This document shows, in pieces, positions 1 to 6,694 of a DNA stretch of 18,086 bases (position 1 is its first letter; the number at the start of each line of letters is the position of its first letter). The DNA comes from JBHYGK01 sp051859045 (lineage in GTDB: Bacteria; Pseudomonadota; Gammaproteobacteria; Xanthomonadales; Xanthomonadaceae). The stretch spans positions 1-18,086 of the forward strand of contig JBHYGK010000036.1 of the NCBI GenBank assembly GCA_051859045.1, given 5' to 3'. The translations under genes were made by a program, and so were the position numbers. The notes under the pieces are model-generated. The model saw nothing but the letters and a program-made list of their open reading frames with translations, was not told the DNA's origin and did no database searches.

Positions 1-518
1 CGCCCGGCCGCGGCGCGGTGACCGGCATGCCGATCGTGCCGGCCGCCCCCGCGGCGCCCGCGCCGACCCCGGCGCCGACGCCCGCGCCGGTCGCCGCGGC
101 GCCCTCGGCGGCGGCCTCGGCCACCGCCCCGCGCAACGTCTCCTCGGCCGGCTGGCGCTGGCCGGCGGTGGGGCAGATCGTCGGCCGCTTCGTCGCCGGC
201 GACCCGACCAAGCAGGGCCTCGACATCGGCGGCAGCGCCGGCCAGCCGGTGTTCGCGGCCGGCGACGGCACGGTCGTGTACTCGGGCGCCGGCCTGGTCG
301 GCTACGGCGAGCTGGTGATCATCAAGCACTCCGACGAGTGGCTGTCGGCCTACGGCCACAACCGCCGGCGCCTGGTCAACGAGGGCGACCGCGTGCGCTC
401 GGGCCAGCCGATCGCCGAGATGGGCCGCTCCGGCGCCAGCCGCGACATGCTGCACTTCGAGATCCGGCGCAACGGCCGGCCGGTGGATCCGCTGCCGCTG
501 CTGCCGCGCGAGCCCTGA
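1..518 (+). CDS. nlpD: NlpD-like LytM (M23-fold) murein hydrolase activator, 3' part
   Basis: The frame is open to the left edge, so the true start and any LysM domain lie outside the window; GTG at 18 is only the first in-window start. Counting from that GTG, residues 5-38 are a Pro/Ala-rich linker and residues 46-163 a LytM/M23 domain. Active M23 peptidases bind zinc through HxxxD and HxH. Here the first His is Lys65 (KQGLD, with Asp69 kept), and the HxH site reads M144-L-H146. His114 in the AYGHN segment is kept. The same loss occurs in E. coli NlpD, where the domain activates the amidase AmiC instead of cutting peptidoglycan. I infer a periplasmic or outer-membrane activator of septal amidases. 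The NlpD assignment rests on the domain only; another degenerate LytM protein such as an EnvC-like factor cannot be excluded without the N-terminus. Confidence 0.85.
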   Translation, partial: PGRGAVTGMPIVPAAPAAPAPTPAPTPAPVAAAPSAAASATAPRNVSSAGWRWPAVGQIVGRFVAGDPTKQGLDIGGSAGQPVFAAGDGTVVYSGAGLVGYGELVIIKHSDEWLSAYGHNRRRLVNEGDRVRSGQPIAEMGRSGASRDMLHFEIRRNGRPVDPLPLLPREP

Positions 519-527
519 GGGCCGGCC

Positions 528-541
528 GGCGCGGCCGCGCC
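528..541. other. GC palindrome between convergent genes
   Basis: GGCGCGGCCGCGCC is a perfect 14-bp palindrome in the 39-bp gap between the convergent nlpD-like and Xcc1710-like genes. It could help end transcription in both directions, but no T-tract follows on either strand. Confidence 0.3.
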
Positions 542-550
542 GCGCGTGGC

Positions 551-567
551 GCCGGGCTCAGCCCGGC
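551..567 (-). terminator. Hairpin with the stop codon as its loop
   Basis: On the minus strand the sequence is GCCGGGC-TGA-GCCCGGC, a perfect 7-bp stem whose 3-nt loop is exactly the stop codon of the Xcc1710-like gene. It could be part of a terminator or protect the 3' end. No U-run follows, so intrinsic termination is not established. Confidence 0.35.
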
Positions 568-932
568 AGCAGGAAGGCGACGGTGGCCCGCCGCCCCTCG
601 CCGGCCAGCACGTGCCAGGTGCGCGCGGCGGCGGCGTTGTCCATCGGCTCCAGGCCGATGCCCTGGGCCAGGCAGTGCGCCAGCAGCGCCTGCGGGGGGA
701 ACACCTGGCGCGGCCCGGTGCCCAGCAGGATCACGTCCGGGCGCTGCGCGAGCAGCGGGTCGAGGTGGGCGGGGGTGAGCTCGGCCAGCGTGCCGGGCGC
801 CCAGTCCTCGAGCAGGCCGTCGGGGGTCAGCGCCACCGAGGTGGCGTACTCGGCCTCCCCGATCCACACCCGGCCGTCGCGCAGGCCGCGCAGGGGCAGG
901 GGGGCGTCGGCGGATTCGAGCACCAGGCCCAT
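558..932 (-). CDS. Mth938/Xcc1710-like domain protein (DUF498, NDUFAF3-like fold)
   Basis: This 124-residue protein is a single small domain of the Mth938-like family. Visible family features are the ILLGTG segment at about residues 68-73, a QVFPP segment after it, and GIGLEPMDNAAAARTWHVL at about 91-109, which matches the family pattern around its conserved (M/T)D..AA.RT stretch. The human relative NDUFAF3 helps assemble respiratory complex I; the bacterial function is not settled, so none is assigned. The ATG at 932 lies 4 nt after the yhbY stop with only a weak purine-rich ribosome site, so the two genes are probably one operon with coupled translation. The gene converges on the nlpD-like gene. 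An Xcc1710-type protein beside yhbY fits a xanthomonad-type locus. Family call firm, function unknown. Confidence 0.85.
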   Translation of the reverse strand: MGLVLESADAPLPLRGLRDGRVWIGEAEYATSVALTPDGLLEDWAPGTLAELTPAHLDPLLAQRPDVILLGTGPRQVFPPQALLAHCLAQGIGLEPMDNAAAARTWHVLAGEGRRATVAFLLPG

Positions 933-936
933 CGGC

Positions 937-1245
937 TCACTTCTTCTTCGGCAGGGTGATCTGGGCGTGGTCCTTGGACGGCTTGTAGAGCACCGCCGTG
1001 TGGCCGATGGTCTGCACCAGCGCGCAGCCGGTGCCCTCGACCAGGGCCTGGATCATCGCCGCGCGGGCCTCGCGGTCCTCGGCCGCCACCTTGGCCTTGA
1101 CCAGCTCGTGCAGCTCCAGCAGCTGGTCGAGCTCGGCCAGCAGGGAGGGGGTCACGCCCTTGGCGCCCACCTGCAGCAGGGGCTTGATCGGGTGGGCGAG
1201 GCCGCGCAGGTAGCGGGTCTGGGTGTTGCTGAGCGCGAGGGCCAT
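937..1245 (-). CDS. yhbY: CRM-domain RNA-binding ribosome assembly factor YhbY
   Basis: This 102-residue protein is one complete CRM domain, close to the E. coli YhbY length. The N-terminal stretch TRYLRGLAHPIKPLLQVGAKG carries the GxxG-type loop (GAKG, about residues 27-30). HELVKAKV, EDRE and QTIGHTAVLYKPSK also match E. coli YhbY closely, and the basic tail ends in KKK. YhbY binds pre-50S particles, so it is a cytoplasmic ribosome assembly factor. It is divergent from rlmE, which methylates the 50S A-loop; the same divergent pair occurs in E. coli and supports a shared late step in 50S maturation. ATG at 1245 fits the family N-terminus. The Xcc1710-like gene follows after 4 nt. Confidence 0.95.
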   Translation of the reverse strand: MALALSNTQTRYLRGLAHPIKPLLQVGAKGVTPSLLAELDQLLELHELVKAKVAAEDREARAAMIQALVEGTGCALVQTIGHTAVLYKPSKDHAQITLPKKK

Positions 1246-1279
1246 GGGATCGGACGGGCTGTAGGGCGGCGGCAGAGGG

Positions 1280-1285
1280 TATCAT
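1280..1285 (+). promoter_or_regulatory. Candidate -10 element for rlmE-ftsH
   Basis: TATCAT (5 of 6 to TATAAT) lies in the 61-bp gap between divergent yhbY and rlmE. Transcription would start near 1291, giving a very short leader that still holds the GGAG ribosome site at 1298-1301. No good -35 is visible at normal spacing (about 1257-1262), so an activator or alternative sigma factor may be needed. Confidence 0.4.
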
Positions 1286-1306
1286 GCAGGCCCCACCGGA
1301 GCCCCC

Positions 1307-1930
1307 ATGGCCACCCGCAGCAAGTCCTCCCAGCGCTGGCTCAAGGAGCACTTCGCCGACCCCTTCGTGAAGAAGGCCCAGGCGGAGGGCATGCGCTCGC
1401 GCGCCGCGTACAAGCTCGAGGAGCTCATCGAGCGCGACCGCCTCATCCGCCGCCCCGACATGACCGTGGTCGACCTCGGCGCCGCGCCGGGCGGCTGGAG
1501 CCAGCTGATGCGCAAGCTGATGGGCGACCGCGGCCGGGTGATCGCGCTGGACATCCTCGACATGCCGCCGCTGGCGGGCGTGGAGTTCATCCACGGCGAC
1601 TTCCGCGAGGCCGAGGTGCTGGGCACCCTCGAGAGCATGCTCGACGCCAAGCCCGTTGACCTTGTCTTGTCGGACATGGCCCCCAATATGTCGGGCGTGG
1701 ACGCCGTGGACCAGGCCCGGGCGATGTACCTCTCGGAGCTGGCCCGCGACTTCGCCCAGGAGCACCTCCGCCCCGGCGGGGATTTCCTGATCAAGCTGTT
1801 CCAGGGCGAAGGGCATGATGCGTATATCCGCGACCTTCGCACCCGTTACACCAAGCTGGTGATCCGCAAGCCGCAGGCATCGCGGCGACGCTCGTCCGAG
1901 GTTTACGCGCTGGCCACCGGCAAGCGCTGA
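1307..1930 (+). CDS. rlmE: 23S rRNA (uridine-2552-2'-O) methyltransferase RlmE (RrmJ/FtsJ)
   Basis: RlmE transfers a methyl group from S-adenosylmethionine to the 2'-OH of U2552 in the ribosomal A-loop, a late step in 50S maturation. The 207-residue protein has the usual Rossmann-fold length. The SAM-binding motif is V-V-D56-L-G-A-A-P-G-G-W. The K-D-K-E tetrad is complete: Lys36 in SRAAYKLEE, Asp123 in LSDMAPNMSG, Lys163 in LIKLFQG and Glu198 in SSEVYALA. ATG at 1307 has GGAG 5 nt upstream. ftsH begins 16 nt after the stop, so the two are probably co-transcribed as in E. coli, where the pair is heat-shock induced. Codon use in the last third is richer in A/T-ending codons (GTT, CTT, TTG, AAT, CGT) than in neighbouring genes. 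Confidence 0.97.
   Translation: MATRSKSSQRWLKEHFADPFVKKAQAEGMRSRAAYKLEELIERDRLIRRPDMTVVDLGAAPGGWSQLMRKLMGDRGRVIALDILDMPPLAGVEFIHGDFREAEVLGTLESMLDAKPVDLVLSDMAPNMSGVDAVDQARAMYLSELARDFAQEHLRPGGDFLIKLFQGEGHDAYIRDLRTRYTKLVIRKPQASRRRSSEVYALATGKR
1661..1689 (+). promoter_or_regulatory. Weak heat-shock-promoter-like motif inside rlmE
   Basis: CTTGTCT at 1661-1667, a 13-nt gap and CCCCAATAT at 1681-1689 loosely resemble the sigma-32 pattern CTTGAAA-N(11-16)-CCCCATNT. The site is in a codon-atypical part of rlmE about 260 bp before ftsH. It is imperfect in both boxes and may be chance. Confidence 0.2.
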
Positions 1931-1946
1931 GGAATAGGGAACGCAG

Positions 1947-3863
<1,917 letters not shown>

Positions 3864-3902
3864 CCCGCGGCGCCCCGCGCGCCCGCGACCACTGCCGCCA
3901 CG

Positions 3903-3935
3903 CGAGGCCCGGCCACCGCCGGGCCTCGTCGTTTC
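3903..3935 (+). terminator. Intrinsic terminator after ftsH
   Basis: CGAGGCCCGGC (3903-3913), loop CACC, GCCGGGCCTCG (3918-3928): a perfect 11-bp stem followed by TCGTTTC, a short and imperfect U-run. It ends 22 nt before the folP start, leaving no room for a promoter between, so folP probably depends on read-through. Confidence 0.7.
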
Positions 3936-3950
3936 CACCAGGAGCCGACC

Positions 3951-4850
3951 ATGTTCGACCTCACCCCGACCCTCGACTGCGGTGGCCGCCTGCTGGCCCT
4001 GGACCGCCCGCGGGTGATGGGCATCGTCAACGCCACGCCCGACTCGTTCTCCGACGGCGGCCGCCACGCCACCGTCGACGCCGCGGTGGCGCACGCGCTG
4101 CGGCTGGTGGAGGAGGGCGCGGACCTGCTCGACGTCGGCGGCGAGAGCACCCGCCCCGGCGCCGCGGCGGTCGACGAGGCCGAGGAGCTGGCCCGCGTGC
4201 TGCCGGTGATCGAGCGCCTGGCCCGCGAGGTCGCGGTGCCGATCTCGGTCGACACGTCCTCGCCGGCGGTGATGCGCGCGGCGGTGGCCGCCGGCGCCGG
4301 CATGATCAACGACGTCCGCGCGCTGCGCCGCGAGGGCGCGCTGCAGGCCGCCGCCGAGGCGCGGGTGCCGGTGGTGCTGATGCACATGCAGGGCGAGCCG
4401 GCCACGATGCAGGCCGCGCCGGCCTACGACGACGTGGTGGCCGAGGTGCACCGCTTCCTCGCCGAGCGCGTGTTCGCCTGCGAGATGGCCGGCATCGAGC
4501 GCAAGCGCCTCGTGCTCGACCCGGGCTTCGGCTTCGGCAAGGCGCTCGCGCACAACCTGCGCCTGTTGCGCCAGCTCTCGCGGATAGGCGAGCTCGGCCT
4601 GCCGGTGCTGGCCGGGCTCTCGCGCAAGGGCAGCATCGGCGAGCTGACCGGCCGCCCGGTGGGCGAGCGCGTGCACGGCTCGATCGCGGCCGCGGTGCTG
4701 GCGGCGGAGCAGGGCGCGCGGATCCTGCGCGTGCACGACGTGGCGCCGACCGTGGACGCGCTGAAGGTGTGGGCGGCCTATGCCGCGCAGCCGGCCGCGA
4801 AGGCCGCCGCGGCGGCGCCGGCGATGCCGCGCTGGGGCGACGAGGACTGA
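3951..4850 (+). CDS. folP: Dihydropteroate synthase
   Basis: FolP joins 6-hydroxymethyl-7,8-dihydropterin pyrophosphate to p-aminobenzoate to give dihydropteroate; it is the sulfonamide target. The 299-residue TIM barrel shows all signatures: VMGIVNATPDSFSDGG (22-37), DVGGESTRPG (61-70), SVD101TSS, N120-D121-V, MHMQGEPATMQ (144-154), D190PGFGFGK and the LSRKGSIG loop at about 223-230 with Lys226, then RVHDV with His262. ATG at 3951 has AGGAG about 9 nt upstream. Residues 282-299 form an Ala-rich then acidic tail. In E. coli folP follows ftsH and precedes glmM; here glmM is absent and a 480-bp non-coding stretch then miaA follow. The terminator just upstream suggests attenuated read-through from ftsH. 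Confidence 0.98.
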   Translation: MFDLTPTLDCGGRLLALDRPRVMGIVNATPDSFSDGGRHATVDAAVAHALRLVEEGADLLDVGGESTRPGAAAVDEAEELARVLPVIERLAREVAVPISVDTSSPAVMRAAVAAGAGMINDVRALRREGALQAAAEARVPVVLMHMQGEPATMQAAPAYDDVVAEVHRFLAERVFACEMAGIERKRLVLDPGFGFGKALAHNLRLLRQLSRIGELGLPVLAGLSRKGSIGELTGRPVGERVHGSIAAAVLAAEQGARILRVHDVAPTVDALKVWAAYAAQPAAKAAAAAPAMPRWGDED

Positions 4851-4874
4851 GAGGTTCCACGCGCCGCGGGCGCC

Positions 4875-4893
4875 GTGGGCAGGGCCTGCCCAC
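4875..4893. repeat. REP-like 19-bp palindrome
   Basis: GTGGGCAGGGCCTGCCCAC has perfect 9-bp arms around one central base, 25 bp after the folP stop. It may be a dispersed repetitive palindrome or the folP 3' end. No T-run follows, so an intrinsic terminator is unlikely. Confidence 0.5.
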
Positions 4894-4943
4894 GATGCCC
4901 GCGGGGCTTGCGGGGCGGGCCTCGCGGGGTCCCCGTCCGCGGC

Positions 4944-4978
4944 TTGTCCACGGACTTGTCCACAGCGCGTGTGGACAG
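4944..4978. promoter_or_regulatory. DnaA-box-like cluster A (three boxes)
   Basis: TTGTCCACG (4944-4952) is followed by TTGTCCACA (4956-4964), spacer GCGCG, and TGTGGACAG (4970-4978), which is CTGTCCACA on the other strand. The DnaA consensus is TTWTNCACA; TTGTCCACA is the form favoured in some high-GC genomes. The inverted pair could also fold as a 5-nt-loop RNA hairpin. Confidence 0.5.
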
Positions 4979-5108
4979 TGCTCCACGCGCGGCGATCGAC
5001 GCGCCTGCCGACCGCGTCGCCCCTCGGCTGGTCACGCCGTGCCCAGCGCGGCGCGGGCCCAGGCCCCGCAAGGCCCGCGGCGCGCGCTCCACATGGGCGT
5101 CCACAGGC

Positions 5109-5131
5109 TTGTCCACAGCGCGTGTGGACAA
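5109..5131. promoter_or_regulatory. DnaA-box-like dyad B (perfect)
   Basis: TTGTCCACA (5109-5117), spacer GCGCG, TGTGGACAA (5123-5131): a perfect inverted pair with the same 5-bp spacer as A and C. Flanking C5108/G5132 extend the arms to 10 bp. Confidence 0.5.
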
Positions 5132-5222
5132 GCGCGCGGGGCTGGCCACGGAATCGCCAACCCGGCTGCGAGCCGCGCCACGCAAGGCCCGTGGCGATCC
5201 GCCCACAGGCTTGCTCCAACGC

Positions 5223-5245
5223 TTATCCACAGCCGCTGTGGACAG
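5223..5245. promoter_or_regulatory. DnaA-box-like dyad C with consensus box
   Basis: TTATCCACA (5223-5231) is an exact consensus DnaA box. It is followed by spacer GCCGC and TGTGGACAG (5237-5245). The dyad lies 85 bp before the proposed miaA start. Confidence 0.55.
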
Positions 5246-5330
5246 CGCGCGCGCTAAGCTTCCACCGCCCGGCGTGCCGCGCCCGCGCGCGCCCCGCGCC
5301 GGGCCCCACGCCCGCCTGCCGGACCCGCGC

Positions 5331-6314
5331 TTGAGCCCCGACCCCGCCATCGCCGCCGCCGACGACCCGCGCCTCGACCGCCGCCCGCCGGCGATCGCGC
5401 TGATGGGCCCGACCGCATCGGGCAAGACCGCCTGCGCGCTCGACTGGGCCGAGCGCCTTGGCGCCGAGGTGGTCAGCGTCGACTCCGCGCTGGTCTACCG
5501 CGGCCTGGACATCGGCGCGGCCAAGCCCAGCCGCGAGGAGCTCGCGCGCGTGCCGCACCACCTCGTCGACGTGCGCGAGCCGCACCAGCCGTACTCGGCC
5601 GCCGAGTTCGCCCGCGACGCGCTGGAGGCCATGCACGCCATCGCCGCGCGCGGCCGGGTGCCGATCCTCGCCGGCGGCACCGGGCTGTACTTCCGCGCCC
5701 TGCTCGAGGGCCTGCCCGCGATGCCCGAGGCCGACCCGGCCACGCGCGCGGCGATCGCCGCCGAGGCCGCCGCGCGCGGCTGGCCGGCGCTGCACGCCGA
5801 GCTGGCCGCGGTCGATCCTCTCGCCGCCGCGCGCATCCACGCCACCGATCCTCAGCGCATCAGCCGCGCGCTCGAGGTCTGGCGCCTGGCGGGCCGGCCG
5901 ATCAGCGCGCTGCAGCGCGAGGCCCCGCCGCCCCGGCCGCCGTTCCGGGTGCTGCGCCTGGTGCTGGCCCCGGCCGACCGTGGGGTGCTGCACCAGCGCA
6001 TCGCCGACCGCTTCGACGCGATGCTGGCGGCCGGCTTCCTCGACGAGGTCCGCCGCCTGCGCGCCGACCCGCGCCTCCACGTCGACCTGCCGGCGATCCG
6101 CGCGGTGGGCTACCGCCAGGCCTGGGACCACCTCGCGGGGGCGAGCGACGCCGCGGCCTTCCGCGAGCGCGCCATCGCCGCCACCCGCCAGCTGGCCAAG
6201 CGCCAGGGCACCTGGTTCCGCGGCGACCCCGCCGCGCGCTGGTTCGACCCCCAGCACCAGCGCGCCGCGCTGGACCGGGCCATCGGCGACTTCCTGGGGC
6301 CCCGCGGGCCCTGA
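5331..6314 (+). CDS. miaA: tRNA dimethylallyltransferase MiaA
   Basis: MiaA attaches a dimethylallyl group to N6 of A37 in tRNAs that read codons starting with U. Counting from TTG at 5331 (327 residues), the P-loop GPTASGKT is at 26-33, the catalytic-region VSVDSALVYRGLDIGAAKP around Asp51, LAGGTGLY at 113-120, DPQRISRALEVW at 173-184 and the C-terminal RQLAKRQGTWFR at 286-297, all family hallmarks. The start is uncertain. The in-frame ATG at 5403 would begin right at the P-loop and lose the preceding strand (PPAIAL), so the upstream TTG, with GGA about 10 nt before it, is preferred. It heads the miaA-hfq-hflX cluster, as in E. coli. I read the further open frame to the left as non-coding repeats. 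Confidence 0.93.
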   Translation: MSPDPAIAAADDPRLDRRPPAIALMGPTASGKTACALDWAERLGAEVVSVDSALVYRGLDIGAAKPSREELARVPHHLVDVREPHQPYSAAEFARDALEAMHAIAARGRVPILAGGTGLYFRALLEGLPAMPEADPATRAAIAAEAAARGWPALHAELAAVDPLAAARIHATDPQRISRALEVWRLAGRPISALQREAPPPRPPFRVLRLVLAPADRGVLHQRIADRFDAMLAAGFLDEVRRLRADPRLHVDLPAIRAVGYRQAWDHLAGASDAAAFRERAIAATRQLAKRQGTWFRGDPAARWFDPQHQRAALDRAIGDFLGPRGP

Positions 6315-6418
6315 GCCGGCGGCCGGTGTAGGATGGCGGCTCGTTTCCGGCCGCGGTCTTGGCCGGGCTCGCGCCCCCTTTCGGCGCGCCATAAGAAGAA
6401 AAAAAAAGGAACCGCACC
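6315..6418 (+). promoter_or_regulatory. hfq leader: GC hairpin and purine-rich tract
   Basis: The 104-bp gap holds CGCGCC (6370-6375)-loop CCCTTTC-GGCGCG (6383-6388), a 6-bp stem. It is followed by a striking purine run (6393-6410) that includes nine consecutive A (6399-6407) and the AGGA ribosome site of hfq. In this GC-rich setting the A-rich run could be a binding site on the mRNA, for example for Hfq autoregulation (inference). TAGGAT near 6330 is a weak -10 candidate with no clear -35. Confidence 0.4.
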
Positions 6419-6694
6419 ATGTCCAAGGGACAGTCCCTCCAGGATCCCTTCCTCAATGCCCTGCGCCGCGAGCGCGTCCCGGTGGCCATCTACCTGGTGA
6501 ACGGCATCAAGCTGCAGGGCACGATCGAGAGCTTCGACCAGTTCGTGGTCCTGCTGCGCAACACGGTCAGCCAGATGGTCTACAAGCACGCCATCTCCAC
6601 CGTCGTGCCGAGCCGCAACGTGCGCGTCGGCCCCGGCGGCGGCCAGGTGCAGTCCGAGGGCGACGAGGCCCACGACCCGGCCGCCGAGGCCTGA
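6419..6694 (+). CDS. hfq: RNA chaperone Hfq
   Basis: Hfq forms a hexameric Sm-like ring that pairs small RNAs with mRNAs. The 91-residue protein has the N-terminal MSKGQSLQDPFLNALRRERV, including Gln8 of the proximal face and the rim patch RRER (16-19). Sm1 runs from about 20 to 50, and Sm2 holds VYKHAISTVVPS with Tyr55, Lys56 and His57 of the U-binding pocket. Gln41-Phe42 are also kept. The C-terminal tail (67-91) is short, Gly-rich then acidic (EGDEAHDPAAEA), matching the acidic tip that regulates RNA release in E. coli. ATG at 6419 follows AGGA. The stop shares its A with the hflX start (TGATG), so HflX translation is probably coupled. No residue is unusual. Confidence 0.99.
   Translation: MSKGQSLQDPFLNALRRERVPVAIYLVNGIKLQGTIESFDQFVVLLRNTVSQMVYKHAISTVVPSRNVRVGPGGGQVQSEGDEAHDPAAEA

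Larger units (their letters stand above)
4851..5330. other. 480-bp gene-free region with repeats and DnaA-box-like dyads
   Basis: No convincing gene is present. The miaA frame stays open leftwards here, but its translation is low complexity and repeats the sense of the palindromes. The stretch holds a 19-bp palindrome (4875-4893), three DnaA-box-like inverted pairs, and a partner motif CGCAAGGCCCGYGGCG at 5067-5082 and 5181-5196 (near-identical inverted copy at 4899-4914). In both direct copies the motif starts exactly 42 bp before its dyad, so 5067-5131 and 5181-5245 are diverged direct repeats with a 114-bp period. Confidence 0.75.

Noticed and set aside
4944..5245. CRISPR array or chromosomal origin
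   Set aside because: Spacing between dyads is unequal (153 and 114 bp) and there are no uniform spacers, so not CRISPR. No dnaA, AT-rich unwinding region or origin genes are visible, so not called an origin.
4944..5245. Dyads as intrinsic terminators of folP
   Set aside because: The stems are good, but none of the three is followed by a T-run, and three near-identical stems over 300 bp is not a usual terminator layout.
4875..5330. N-terminal extension of miaA by about 150 residues
   Set aside because: The translation is Arg/Pro/Ala-rich and includes the palindromes read as protein (LSTARVD repeated). MiaA proteins do not have this domain; TTG at 5331 gives the normal length.
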